NCBI RefSeq assembly: GCF_003970925.1
Contig: NZ_RWJF01000001.1
Span: forward strand, 1,048,501 to 1,112,500
Direction: 5' to 3'
Length of the DNA stretch: 64,000 nucleotides
DNA from: Sphingomonas ginkgonis
Lineage (GTDB): Bacteria; Pseudomonadota; Alphaproteobacteria; Sphingomonadales; Sphingomonadaceae
Shown: piece after piece, positions 51,162-59,764 of the stretch
Layout: each line of letters opens with the position of its first letter
How positions within the stretch are numbered: position 1 is the first letter of the stretch
Notes under the pieces: generated by a model
Told to the model about the DNA's origin: nothing
The model's database searches: none
The model's input: only the letters and a program-made list of their open reading frames with translations
Position numbers and translations under genes: made by a program

Positions 51162-52085
51162 TTAGCCGAGCAGCGCGCGCGCCTGCCGCTCGTCGCGCTT
51201 CATCTGCGCCATCAGCGACTCCATGTCGGTGAAGCGCGCCTCGGGGCGGAGGAAATGGTGGAGCGCCACTTCGATCCGCTGGCCGTATAGGTCGCCGGAG
51301 AAATCGAACAGGAAGGTCTCGAGCAGCTCGACCGGCGGCTCGAAGCTCGGGCGGATGCCGAGATTTGCGACCCCCGCATGCTCGCTCCCGTCGGCGAGGC
51401 GGACGCGCACCGCGTAGATGCCATAGGCCGGCCGCTGATAGTCGCCGAGCAGCGTGTTGGCGGTCGGATATCCGAGCACCCGGCCGCGCTGGTCGCCCGG
51501 CTGTACCACGCCTTCCAGTGCGAAAGGGCGGGAGAGAAGGTGCGTGGCGGTGCCCGGGTCGCCGTCGACCAGCGCCTGGCGGATCCGGCTCGAGGAGATC
51601 GGCTGCTGCTCGAGCATGACCGCGTGGACCGCCTCGGCGGCGATCCCGTGCTGGCGGCCGAGCGCGGCCAGGCTCTCGGCGCTGCCGCCGCGGCCCTTGC
51701 CGAAGGTGAAGTCCTCGCCGGTGACCACCGCGGCGGCGCCGAGCCGTCCGGCGAGGATCTCGGCGACGAAGCGGTCGGCGCTGGTCGCCGCCAGCTCGCC
51801 GTCGAACCCGAGCACCAGCATCGCATCGGCGCCCGCCCCGGCGAACAGGCGCTGGCGCTGGTCGAGGCTGGTCAGCTTGAAGGGCGGCCTGTCGGGGCGG
51901 AAGTGGCGGACCGGGTGGGGGTCGAAGGTGGCGACGATCGCCGGCCGGCCCTCGTGGAACGCGCGCGCGACCGCGCGGCCGACCACCGCCTGGTGCCCGA
52001 GGTGGAAGCCGTCGAAGTTGCCGAGGGCGACGACGGCGCCGCGCAGGGCGTCGGGAAGGGGCTCGGCGAGGCTCAGTCTCTCCAT
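51162..52085 (-). CDS. ribF: Bifunctional riboflavin kinase / FAD synthetase
   Basis: 307 residues. The N-terminal FAD synthetase domain has ALGNFDGFHLGHQAVV and FDPHPVRHFRP, with the adenylyltransferase SSSRIRQAL block. The C-terminal riboflavin kinase domain has GRVLGYPTANTLL, YGIYAVRV, NLGIRPSFE and LETFLFDFSGDLYG. It makes FMN and FAD from riboflavin. It is about 80 nt upstream of ileS on the same strand, and divergent from rpsM. No FMN riboswitch is seen. Confidence 0.96.
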   Translation of the reverse strand: MERLSLAEPLPDALRGAVVALGNFDGFHLGHQAVVGRAVARAFHEGRPAIVATFDPHPVRHFRPDRPPFKLTSLDQRQRLFAGAGADAMLVLGFDGELAATSADRFVAEILAGRLGAAAVVTGEDFTFGKGRGGSAESLAALGRQHGIAAEAVHAVMLEQQPISSSRIRQALVDGDPGTATHLLSRPFALEGVVQPGDQRGRVLGYPTANTLLGDYQRPAYGIYAVRVRLADGSEHAGVANLGIRPSFEPPVELLETFLFDFSGDLYGQRIEVALHHFLRPEARFTDMESLMAQMKRDERQARALLG

Positions 52086-52138
52086 CGTGCCCGCCGTCTA
52101 AGGCCCCGTGCGCCGGTCCGCAAATCGCGGGCAAGCGC

Positions 52139-52167
52139 TTGACGAACCGGGGCCCCGACCGTATCTG
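52139..52167 (+). promoter_or_regulatory. Candidate sigma-70 promoter of the rpsM-rpsK-rpoA operon
   Basis: TTGACG (52139-52144) and TATCTG (52162-52167) with an exact 17-nt spacer. It is placed 123 nt upstream of the rpsM ATG in the divergent region with ribF. The hexamers fit a vegetative promoter in this G+C-rich background. The leader it would create leaves room for autogenous control, but I see no obvious conserved structure. Confidence 0.6.
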
Positions 52168-52290
52168 GCCGCCATCCCGTTCCTCCGGCTTCCGGCGGCG
52201 CACTTGTGCGCGCGCCGTTTTTCCTTTGGTGCGGGACATGCGACGAGATGGGGCGACGACCGCCCTGTGGAGCTGAAAGAAGGACTGAGA

Positions 52291-52659
52291 ATGGCACGTA
52301 TCGCCGGGGTGAATATTCCGTCGAACAAGCGCGTCGAGATCGCGCTGACCTACATCCATGGCATCGGGCGGACGACGGCCCGCCGGATCATCGACCAGCT
52401 GGCGATCACGCCGGAGCGTCGGGTGCAGGATCTGACCGACCAGGAGGTCGTGCAGATCCGCGAGACCATCGACCGCGAGCATACCGTCGAGGGCGACCTT
52501 CGCCGCGAGACGGCGATGAACATCAAGCGGCTGATGGACCTCGCCTGCTACCGCGGGCTTCGCCATCGCCGGGGTCTCCCGGTCCGCGGCCAGCGCACGC
52601 ACACCAATGCGCGCACCCGCAAGGGCAAGGCCAAGCCGATCGCTGGCAAGAAGAAGTAA
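52291..52659 (+). CDS. rpsM: 30S ribosomal protein S13
   Basis: 122 residues: [25 protein letters not shown] at the start (in blocks), [19 protein letters not shown], and the basic C-terminal tail [19 protein letters not shown]. It sits at the head of the 30S subunit and contacts the P-site tRNA and the intersubunit bridge. GAAGGACTGAGA precedes the ATG. It is first in rpsM-rpsK-rpoA; the gene before it in most genomes (adk/secY end of the spc operon) is not here. Confidence 0.98.
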   Translation: MARIAGVNIPSNKRVEIALTYIHGIGRTTARRIIDQLAITPERRVQDLTDQEVVQIRETIDREHTVEGDLRRETAMNIKRLMDLACYRGLRHRRGLPVRGQRTHTNARTRKGKAKPIAGKKK

Positions 52660-52768
52660 CTGACACAGCGGCCATCCGGGGGATGGTCGCGCTGCAGTTA
52701 CTCCGCCGGAGGCAGCTCTCCACGAGCCTCGCCGCCGCGAGCACCACCGAATACCAAGGATGTAGAAC

Positions 52769-53158
52769 ATGGCCCGTGAGCCCCAGCGCCTTCGCCGCCG
52801 CGAGCGCAAGAACATCACCGCCGGCGTCGCGCATGTGAACGCCAGCTTCAACAACACGATGATCACCATCACCGACGCCCAGGGCAACGCCATCGCATGG
52901 AGCTCGGCCGGCATGATGGGCTTCAAGGGCAGCCGCAAGTCGACTCCCTATGCCGCCCAGGTCGCCGCCGAGGATGCCGGCCGCAAGGCCGCCGACCACG
53001 GCGTCCGCACCCTCGAGGTCGAGGTCAAGGGCCCGGGTTCGGGTCGCGAGAGCGCGCTCCGCGCCTTGCAGGCGGTGGGCTTCACCATCACCTCGATCCG
53101 CGACGTGACCCCGATCCCGCACAACGGCGTCCGCCCGTCCAAGCGCCGCCGCGTCTGA
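52769..53158 (+). CDS. rpsK: 30S ribosomal protein S11
   Basis: 129 residues: [23 protein letters not shown] and [24 protein letters not shown] (in blocks), ending [18 protein letters not shown]. It lies in the platform of the small subunit. A 109-nt gap separates it from rpsM and 98 nt separate it from rpoA; no terminators are seen in them. Confidence 0.98.
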   Translation: MAREPQRLRRRERKNITAGVAHVNASFNNTMITITDAQGNAIAWSSAGMMGFKGSRKSTPYAAQVAAEDAGRKAADHGVRTLEVEVKGPGSGRESALRALQAVGFTITSIRDVTPIPHNGVRPSKRRRV

Positions 53159-53256
53159 CGCTCGCGGCCGGGGCCCGACTCCGGCCGGGAACGTGACTGG
53201 ATAACGATAAATCCGGGGCCGCGGGACGCCGCCGCCCCACTGCCAAGGAAGCATTC

Positions 53257-54327
53257 ATGGCCGTCAACGCAAAGAACTGGCAGGAACTCAAGAAGCCGAA
53301 CAGCCTCGAGCGCAAGGCCGGTGGCGACAGCCGCCGCAAGGCCGTGTTCGTCGCCGAGCCGCTCGAGCGCGGCTTCGGCATGACGCTCGGCAACTCGCTG
53401 CGCCGCGTGCTCCTCTCGAGCCTGCAGGGCGCCGCCGTCACCGCGATCAAGATCGAGGGCGTGCTGCACGAGTTCTCGTCGCTCGCCGGCGTCCGCGAGG
53501 ACGTCACCGACATCATCCTCAACGTCAAGCAGGTCGCGCTCCGGATGGAAGGCGAGGGCCCGAAGCGGCTCCACCTCACCGCCACCGGCCCGGGCGAGGT
53601 CACCGCGGGGCAGATCCAGACCTCGGGCGACATCGAGGTCACCAACCCCGAGCTGGTGCTCTGCCACCTCGACCAGGGCGCGACGCTCAACATGGAGCTG
53701 ACCGCCGACATCGGGAAGGGCTATGTCCCGGCTTCGGCCAACCGCCCGGCGGACGCCCCGATCGGGCTGATCCCGGTCGACGCGCTGTACAGCCCGGTGC
53801 GCCAGGTCGCCTACAAGGTGGAGAACACTCGCGTCGGCCAGGAGCTGGACTATGACAAGCTCACGCTGACCATCGAGACCGACGGCACCGTCACGCCGGA
53901 GGACGCGATCGGCTATGCCGCGCGCATCCTCCAGGACCAGCTGGCGCTGTTCGTCCACTTCGACGACACCAGCGTCCGCACCTCGGCGCCGGCGATGATC
54001 GGGGTGGCGACGGCCGCCGCGCCGGTCGAGCCGCAGACCGACACCAACCAGCTCAACCGTTACCTGCTCAAGAAGGTCGACGAGCTGGAGCTGTCGGTGC
54101 GCAGCGCCAACTGCCTCAAGAACGACAACATCATCTACATCGGCGACCTCGTCCAGAAGACCGAGGCGGAGATGCTCCGCACTCCGAACTTCGGCCGCAA
54201 GTCGCTGAACGAGATCAAGGAAGTGCTCGCGAGCATGGGCCTTCGCCTCGGCATGGACATCCCCGGCTGGCCGCCGGAGAACATCGAGGAAATGGCCAAG
54301 AAGCTCGAGCAGGAGATGCTCGGCTGA
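53257..54327 (+). CDS. rpoA: RNA polymerase subunit alpha
   Basis: 356 residues. The N-terminal assembly domain has [30 protein letters not shown] (in blocks), [16 protein letters not shown] and the later [19 protein letters not shown]. The C-terminal DNA-binding domain is [24 protein letters not shown] with [17 protein letters not shown]. It is complete. In most bacteria rplQ follows at once; here a terminator and about 4.9 kb of other genes come first. Confidence 0.98.
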   Translation: MAVNAKNWQELKKPNSLERKAGGDSRRKAVFVAEPLERGFGMTLGNSLRRVLLSSLQGAAVTAIKIEGVLHEFSSLAGVREDVTDIILNVKQVALRMEGEGPKRLHLTATGPGEVTAGQIQTSGDIEVTNPELVLCHLDQGATLNMELTADIGKGYVPASANRPADAPIGLIPVDALYSPVRQVAYKVENTRVGQELDYDKLTLTIETDGTVTPEDAIGYAARILQDQLALFVHFDDTSVRTSAPAMIGVATAAAPVEPQTDTNQLNRYLLKKVDELELSVRSANCLKNDNIIYIGDLVQKTEAEMLRTPNFGRKSLNEIKEVLASMGLRLGMDIPGWPPENIEEMAKKLEQEMLG

Positions 54328-54351
54328 GGTTGCTGATCCTCACCTGACGCG

Positions 54352-54386
54352 AAAGGGTCGTCCCGCGAGGGGCGGCCTTTTTCGTT
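54352..54386 (+). terminator. Intrinsic terminator after rpoA
   Basis: AAAGGGTCGTCCC (54352-54364) and GGGGCGGCCTTT (54369-54380) form a stem with one bulged G and two G-U pairs over a GCGA tetraloop, followed by TTCGTTT. It is 24 nt after the rpoA stop, so the operon ends before the next gene. Confidence 0.8.
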
Positions 54387-54512
54387 TCCTTAACCCGCGG
54401 ATGGCAGTCCGGCGCCCCGGGCCGGCGCGGCCCGGTTGGCGATGAGCCGGGTATTCTGGTACGCGGGGCGCCTCACTGTCGGCTTGAAGCCCATGCGTGT
54501 TGGAAGGAGTAT

Positions 54513-55586
54513 ATGGCGGGCGATCTTCAACTGGCGGCGGAAGATCATGCGACCAGCCCGGACCGGATGCTCAAGGGCATCGATACGCTCCGCTTCATCA
54601 CCGCCTTGTGGGTCGCCTTTTCACACGGGGCGCGCTTCCCCGTCGCGGGCCTGGTCGACCCGGATACCACGACCGGCAAGGTCGCCCTGCTGCTCGGGAA
54701 CACGACCTTCAACGGCACCGCCGCGGTCACCATCTTCTTCGTCATCTCCGGCCTCTGCATCCACCGCGCCAACCTGGGCAGGACGCGGATCGACTATGCG
54801 CCGTTCGTCACCCGCCGGCTCGTCCGCATCGGCGTGCCCTTGCTGTTCGTTCTGCTGCTCGCCCGCGCCTGCGGGCCGGCCTATGTCCGGGCGCTCGATG
54901 ACGTTCTCTGGTCGGTCTACTGCGAGCTCGTCTACTATCTCCTCTACCCGCTGTTCTTCCCGCTGATCCGCCTTGTCGGCGCGGTCCGGGTCATGCTCGG
55001 CGCGCTGACCGTCTCCTTCCTCCTGCTGATGACCAGCCCCGCGTCCATCTATCTGTGGGAGTTCGGAACGCGGCTCAGCTGGCTGTTCAACGCGCCGTTA
55101 TGGCTGGCCGGCGTGGTGCTGGCGGAAAAGCTCGGCGCCATCCAGCAGCGGGTTGAGCGGATCAACGTCTGGGCCTTCCGGGTCGGGGCGCTGCTCGTCT
55201 GCTACGCGGCGACGATCCTCGCGACCCACGCAGGGCGGCTGGCGATCGGCTATACCTGGACCATGCCGCTGTTCGCGATCTTCTGCCTGTTCTGGATCGC
55301 GCGGGAGGCGCAGCACGCCGCCGAGGTCGGCCCGGTGCCCCTGCTCGAGCGGCTCGGGGTAGCGGGCTATTCCATTTACCTCGTCCACAAATTCCCGATC
55401 ACCGCCTTCGCACCGTTCGCGGCGAGCGTTCCGCCGCTCCTGTGGTGGGCCGCCCAGCTCCTCGCCATCGGCCTCGCCACCTTCCTGCTCTACCGGCTGA
55501 TCGAGTGGCCCGCCCATCGCGTCTCGCGCGTGCTCGCAGGGCGGATCGCCTCCAGGCCCGGCATGCTTCCACGCCGGACCGCGTGA
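54513..55586 (+). CDS. Acyltransferase-3 family membrane protein
   Basis: 357 residues with about ten membrane helices. The N-terminal motif is GIDTLRFITALWVAFSHG, and the second block FFVISGLCIHRANLGRTR contains the conserved FxxSG. A clear GGAAGGAG leader precedes ATG 54513. The family O-acetylates or O-acylates sugars of surface polysaccharides and peptidoglycan in the inner membrane. It stands between rpoA and rplQ, where it is not expected. Its stop abuts the fragment of a short-chain dehydrogenase gene on the other strand. Confidence 0.88.
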   Translation: MAGDLQLAAEDHATSPDRMLKGIDTLRFITALWVAFSHGARFPVAGLVDPDTTTGKVALLLGNTTFNGTAAVTIFFVISGLCIHRANLGRTRIDYAPFVTRRLVRIGVPLLFVLLLARACGPAYVRALDDVLWSVYCELVYYLLYPLFFPLIRLVGAVRVMLGALTVSFLLLMTSPASIYLWEFGTRLSWLFNAPLWLAGVVLAEKLGAIQQRVERINVWAFRVGALLVCYAATILATHAGRLAIGYTWTMPLFAIFCLFWIAREAQHAAEVGPVPLLERLGVAGYSIYLVHKFPITAFAPFAASVPPLLWWAAQLLAIGLATFLLYRLIEWPAHRVSRVLAGRIASRPGMLPRRTA

Positions 55587-55837
55587 ACCCCGCCCGGGCC
55601 GATCGCCTCGCACAGCGCGTCGACTCCTTGCTCGGTCGACAGGTCGGACGCGAACGTCTCGACCCACCCGCCACCGCGAGCGAGATCGGCCTTGGCCTGT
55701 GCGAGGTGACCCTCGTCTTCCGCCGCGATCAGCACGTCGAAGCCGTTCTCGAGGACGGTGCGGGCAAGCTCGAGACCGATCCCGTTGGACCCGCCGGTGA
55801 CGACGGCAAACGAGGACGAGTTTGGATTGGTGGATAT
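55587..55837 (-). pseudogene. N-terminal remnant of a short-chain dehydrogenase (SDR)
   Basis: Read on the minus strand, STNPNSSSFAVVTGGSNGIGLELARTVLE (in blocks) is a classical SDR Rossmann start with the TGxxxGIG cofactor motif, followed by FDVLIAAEDEGHLAQAKADL and FASDLSTEQGVDALCEAIG. The similarity ends after about 80 residues, exactly where the acyltransferase gene ends, and no NAG or YxxxK active-site motif follows. Where a start is expected, after GAGGAA, the codon reads ATA instead of ATG. The gene appears truncated and probably silent. Confidence 0.7.
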
Positions 55838-56101
55838 GCTGGTCGTTCCTCGCGGCGGAAGGCCGCGTTCGGTCCGGTGAACGGGAGCGGTCGGAGGGGC
55901 GTCCCACTTGTTTCGGGTCGGCCAACGGATCCAGCCGGAACAGCCAAACAAAGAAATTCAGCAGGTTCCGGCGAGTTCCTAACTTAGATCATTGCACGGT
56001 TTCTAAGCGAAAGCCGACTAGAAGCGGTTTGGAAAGGACCCGGCGTCGATGTTCCAGTCCTCAGTGCGCGTACGGACGGTGACCTCGAGTCGCAGAACCT
56101 G

Positions 56102-58462
56102 GTGCTCGCCGGCGTCAACCGGATCTTCCGCGAGGCGCTGGTGGCCGGCTCGGCCGAGCAGCTGGCGACCCGTTGCCTGACCGTCGCCGAGGAGGTCACC
56201 GGCGCGACACTGAGCTTTCTCGACGAGTCGGCCACCGCGGACCAGCCGCGTCGGCTCGCCACCAGCGAGCGGATGCCGCGACACCCGGCGGTGGACGGGA
56301 TCGGGCGCAGTGCGGCCCTGTTCGGCGTCGACCCGCTGGTCGCCGAGGCGGCTGAGTCGGACCGGGGCATCATCCGCAACGAGCTTGCACAGCCGCCGAT
56401 CGACCATTTCATGGGGATCCCGATCCGCGAGGGCGGCCGCACGATCGGAGTGCTCGGCCTCGGCAATCGCAGCGGGGGTTTCGGCGACGGCGAGCGGGCC
56501 TCGGCGCTGGCGCTGGCGCCGACGATCCTCCAGGCGCTGCGCGGCAAGCGGCTGGAACAGGCGGTTCGCGACAGCGAGGAACGTTACCGCAACCTGTTCG
56601 AGACGGTCCCGGTCGGCGTCGGGCTGGTCGAGGTGGTCCGCAACGCGGCCGGGCGGGTGGTCGACTGGACCCTGCTGGAGATCAATCCCGCGATGCGGCG
56701 GAGCATCGAGCTCGATCCGTCGGAAGCCGCGGGGCGGCGGATCCGCGACATCCTGTCGCTTCCGGAACTCGGCAGCTCGGGCCAGTTCTTTCAGCAGGTG
56801 CTCGACAGCGGCGAGTCGCTGCACGACCAGATCCATATTCGCCGCACGGACCGCTGGCTGGCGGTCACCGCGACGCCCGCGGGCGGCAACCGCGTCAACC
56901 TCATCCTCGAGGACATCAGCGTCCGCAAGAAGGCCGAACTGCTGCTGCGTCGAAGCAAGGAGCGGCAGGCGCTCCTGCTGCGGCTCGGCGACCCGCTGCG
57001 CCAGAGCAACAGCGCGGACGAGGTCATCGCCGAAGGATCGCGGCTGCTCGGCGAGGCGGTGGGCGCTTCCCGGGTGGTGTTCGGCGAGATCGACGAGGCG
57101 GAAGGCGTGGCGCGGATCTCGCCCGGCTGGCTGGCGTCGGGCGCGCAGGAACATCCGTCGGTCCTCCGCCTCGACGATTTCGACGTGCTACAGCTGGAGC
57201 AGCTTCGCCGGGGCCATGCGATCAGCTTCGACTCGGTCGGGAGCGGGCGCGGACGACGCGCCGACCTCGTGGCGTTCGAGGCGATCGGGATCCGCGCCGG
57301 GATCAGCGTCCCGCTGATCGTCGCCGGGCGCTTCGTCATGAAGCTCGACGTTCACCAGCACCAGGAGCGGAGCTGGACGTCCGACGAGATCGAGCTGACC
57401 CAGATCGTCGCCGAGCGGATCTGGAGCGACGTGATCCGCGCCCGCGCGGAGGAACGCCGCGCGGCGAGCGAGCGTCGGCTGCAGACCCTGGTGGAGGGGG
57501 TTCCGCAGCTGGTGTGGCGGGCCAAGGACCTCGGCAACTGGACCTGGGCTAGCCCGCAGTGGACGGAATATACCGGGCAGCCCGAGGCCGATAGCCACGG
57601 GTCGGGCTGGCTCGACCCGGTATGCCCCGAGGATCGCGAGCACGTCCAAGCGATCTGGGCAGAGGCGGGACGGCTGGGCGTGTTCCAGGCCGAGTATCGC
57701 ATCCTCCACCAGGCCGAGAAACGATATCGCTGGTTCCAGACCCGCGCCACGCCGGTGCGCGACGAGCAGGGGCGGATCGTCGAATGGCTCGGCACCTCGA
57801 CCGACGTCGACGACCTCCGCCGGCTGCAGGAGCGCCAGCAGGTCCTGCTCGGCGAACTTCAGCACCGCGTTCGCAACATCCTGGCGGTGGTCCGCTCGGT
57901 CTACGACCGGACGGTGGAGGCGGACGGCGGCCTCGACGAGATTGCCGACAGCTTCCGCGGCCGGCTCGACAGCCTCGCTCGTACCCAGGTGGTGGTGACC
58001 CAGAGCGCCACCGGCGAGGTCGAGCTCGGCCAGCAGATCCGCGAGGAGCTGGAGAGCGTCGGCGCGGACGAGGGGGGACAGCTATCGCTCGGCGGCCCGC
58101 GGCTGCTGCTCGCCCCCAAGATTGCCGAATCGCTGGGACTGGCGATCCACGAGCTGCTCACCAACGCGCTAAAATATGGTGCATTGAAGGAAGCGTCGGC
58201 GCGGCTCGCGGTCGAGTGGAAGGTGAGCCCCGAGCCCGAGGGCGCGCGCCGGCTCGACCTGTCGTGGAGCGAGGACGGGCTGAGCCAGCTTCAGCCCGAG
58301 CCGCGCCGCCGCGGCTTCGGCAGCGAGCTCATCACCGAGGCGCTGCCCTATGCGCTCGACGCGCGCACCAGCCTGACCTTCGGCCGCGATTCAGTCCGCT
58401 GCTCCATCTCGGTGCCGCTGCCGCCCGATGAACTCCCGCTCTGGAAGGATTTCGAACCATGA
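56102..58462 (+). CDS. GAF/PAS HWE-family sensor histidine kinase
   Basis: 786 residues from GTG 56102. The order is GAF (about 1-155, ending at EGGRTIGVLGLGNRS), PAS (about 165-280, FETVPVGVGLVEVV), GAF (about 285-440), PAS (about 455-575, VPQLVWRAKDLGNWTWASPQW) and the HWE transmitter: H-box ELQHRVRNILAVVRS, N-box HELLTNALKYGAL, and W-x-E in LSWSEDG. It has no membrane segment. Coding-like sequence in the same frame extends upstream to about 56048 (ARTDGDLESQNLVLAGVN) without a start codon, while an ATG with a good leader at 56049 is in another frame; a 5' frameshift is possible. It overlaps the response regulator gene (ATGA). Confidence 0.88.
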   Translation: MLAGVNRIFREALVAGSAEQLATRCLTVAEEVTGATLSFLDESATADQPRRLATSERMPRHPAVDGIGRSAALFGVDPLVAEAAESDRGIIRNELAQPPIDHFMGIPIREGGRTIGVLGLGNRSGGFGDGERASALALAPTILQALRGKRLEQAVRDSEERYRNLFETVPVGVGLVEVVRNAAGRVVDWTLLEINPAMRRSIELDPSEAAGRRIRDILSLPELGSSGQFFQQVLDSGESLHDQIHIRRTDRWLAVTATPAGGNRVNLILEDISVRKKAELLLRRSKERQALLLRLGDPLRQSNSADEVIAEGSRLLGEAVGASRVVFGEIDEAEGVARISPGWLASGAQEHPSVLRLDDFDVLQLEQLRRGHAISFDSVGSGRGRRADLVAFEAIGIRAGISVPLIVAGRFVMKLDVHQHQERSWTSDEIELTQIVAERIWSDVIRARAEERRAASERRLQTLVEGVPQLVWRAKDLGNWTWASPQWTEYTGQPEADSHGSGWLDPVCPEDREHVQAIWAEAGRLGVFQAEYRILHQAEKRYRWFQTRATPVRDEQGRIVEWLGTSTDVDDLRRLQERQQVLLGELQHRVRNILAVVRSVYDRTVEADGGLDEIADSFRGRLDSLARTQVVVTQSATGEVELGQQIREELESVGADEGGQLSLGGPRLLLAPKIAESLGLAIHELLTNALKYGALKEASARLAVEWKVSPEPEGARRLDLSWSEDGLSQLQPEPRRRGFGSELITEALPYALDARTSLTFGRDSVRCSISVPLPPDELPLWKDFEP

Positions 58463-58824
58463 TCGCCAGCCTTGCCGGCAAGAAGATCCTGATCGTCGAG
58501 GACGAGTATTTCATCGCCTCCGACCTCGCCTGGGTGCTGGCGCGGGAGCAGGCGGTAGTGGTCGGTCCGGTCAGCGACCTCGCCCGCGGCCTGTCGCTGG
58601 TGGCCGAGGGCGGGGTCGATGCCGCGGTGCTCGACGTGAACCTGGAGGGGGCGCATTCCTACGCGATCGCCGACCGGCTCGGGGAGGTGTCGGTACCCTT
58701 CATGTTCCTGACCGGCTACGACAGCTGGTCGCTGCCGGAGAGCTACCGCGACGTTCCCCGTCTGTCGAAGCCGGTGCCGATGCAGAAGGTGCTGAACTGC
58801 GTGCGCCAGCTCCTCCAGGACTAA
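58459..58824 (+). CDS. Single-domain response regulator
   Basis: 121 residues, a lone receiver: the acidic pair in KILIVEDEYFIASDL, phosphoacceptor Asp59 in AAVLDVNLEG, and conserved Lys104 in RLSKPVP. There is no output domain. The ATGA overlap with the upstream HWE kinase makes it the probable phosphorylation target. Lone receivers of this type act as phosphate shuttles or sinks in alphaproteobacterial signalling. Confidence 0.93.
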   Translation: MIASLAGKKILIVEDEYFIASDLAWVLAREQAVVVGPVSDLARGLSLVAEGGVDAAVLDVNLEGAHSYAIADRLGEVSVPFMFLTGYDSWSLPESYRDVPRLSKPVPMQKVLNCVRQLLQD

Positions 58825-58888
58825 CGGCTGGTCGAACGCGGCCGAAGGCGAGCGGGAACCGGAGGGCGGCCGCGCCATTTCTGGCAGC

Positions 58889-59098
58889 ATGGCACAGGAT
58901 GACATTCAGCTCCCGCAGACCTACGACCGGGCGAGCGACGTGGTGGCCGACGGCGACCGCGTGCTGGTCGACGGTCCCGATCATGTCCATGTCGCGCTGA
59001 CCGCCAGCGCCGCGGCCGAGACCGGCGAGCGGCTCGCGCGGGCCGCGATGAAGGCGACCCAGTCCTCGCTGGCGGCCAACGAGAATGCCGCGGAGTAG
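58889..59098 (+). CDS. Small hypothetical protein (69 aa)
   Basis: The frame from ATG 58889 encodes MAQDDIQLPQTYDRASDVVADGDRVLVDG (in part), then PDHVHVALTASAAAETGERLARAAMKA and an Ala/Asn-rich tail. It is soluble and acidic. Codon use fits the genome, but the ribosome-binding site is weak. I recognise no family. It lies between the response regulator and rplQ. Confidence 0.5.
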   Translation: MAQDDIQLPQTYDRASDVVADGDRVLVDGPDHVHVALTASAAAETGERLARAAMKATQSSLAANENAAE

Positions 59099-59107
59099 CG
59101 CCGCAGC

Positions 59108-59136
59108 TTGACTTTTCAGGCTCGCCCCTCTTAACG
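59108..59136 (+). promoter_or_regulatory. Possible promoter for rplQ
   Basis: TTGACT (59108-59113) and TTAACG (59131-59136) with a 17-nt spacer, 123 nt upstream of the rplQ ATG. That is the same distance as the rpsM promoter candidate from rpsM. The -10 element is poor. Since rplQ is cut off from rpoA by a terminator, it needs a promoter in this stretch. Confidence 0.4.
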
Positions 59137-59258
59137 GGCGCCGCGCGAGGCGGCCCGTTCGGGCTGGCCGGCGCACGGGACATGGGGCGGTTCCCACTGC
59201 AAATCCGCCTGGCCGGGCCTGCCTGACACGGGGCCCCGACGAACGAAGGACTGAAGAC

Positions 59259-59681
59259 ATGCGGCACAAGGTTGCCCATCGCAAGCTGCAGCGCACCACC
59301 GCACACCGTACCGCGCTCCTGCGCAACATGGCGGCGGCGCTGATCAAGCACGAGCAGATCACGACGACCCTCGCCAAGGCGAAGGAGCTCCGTCCCTACA
59401 CCGAGAAGCTGATCACGCTCGCCAAGCGCGGCGGCCTCTCCAACCGCCGCCTGGCGCACGCCCGGCTGCTCGACGACACCCAGCTGGTCAAGCTGTTCGA
59501 CGTGCTGGCCGAGCGCTACGCCGGTCGCGACGGCGGCTACACCCGCGTCATCAAGGCCGGCATCCGCCAGTCGGACGCGGCGCCGATGGCGATCATCGAG
59601 TTCGTCGACCGCGACGTGTCGGCCAAGGGCCAGGACTCCGGCCCGGTGCTGACCGAGGAGGACGAGGCGCTCGCCGCCTGA
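59259..59681 (+). CDS. rplQ: 50S ribosomal protein L17
   Basis: 140 residues. It has the L17 blocks [72 protein letters not shown] (in pieces) and a variable acidic tail. The leader GAAGGACTGAAGAC matches that of rpsM. L17 sits near the exit tunnel of the large subunit. It is normally the last gene of the rpoA operon; here it stands alone. Confidence 0.98.
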   Translation: MRHKVAHRKLQRTTAHRTALLRNMAAALIKHEQITTTLAKAKELRPYTEKLITLAKRGGLSNRRLAHARLLDDTQLVKLFDVLAERYAGRDGGYTRVIKAGIRQSDAAPMAIIEFVDRDVSAKGQDSGPVLTEEDEALAA

Positions 59682-59712
59682 GCCCTTTTTCGACGAAAGG
59701 CACTGGATAAGC

Positions 59713-59746
59713 GAAGGGCGCCGCTGCTAGCCAGCAGGCGCCCTTC
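59713..59746 (+). terminator. Hairpin after rplQ
   Basis: GAAGGGCGCC (59713-59722) pairs with GGCGCCCTTC (59737-59746), extended by GCTGCT/AGCA with a small bulge. It stands 31 nt after the rplQ stop. No U run follows, so it is a weaker terminator call or a stem shared with the leader of the next gene, whose ATG is 18 nt away. Confidence 0.5.
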
Positions 59747-59764
59747 TCGCGTTCCGGAGCATTC

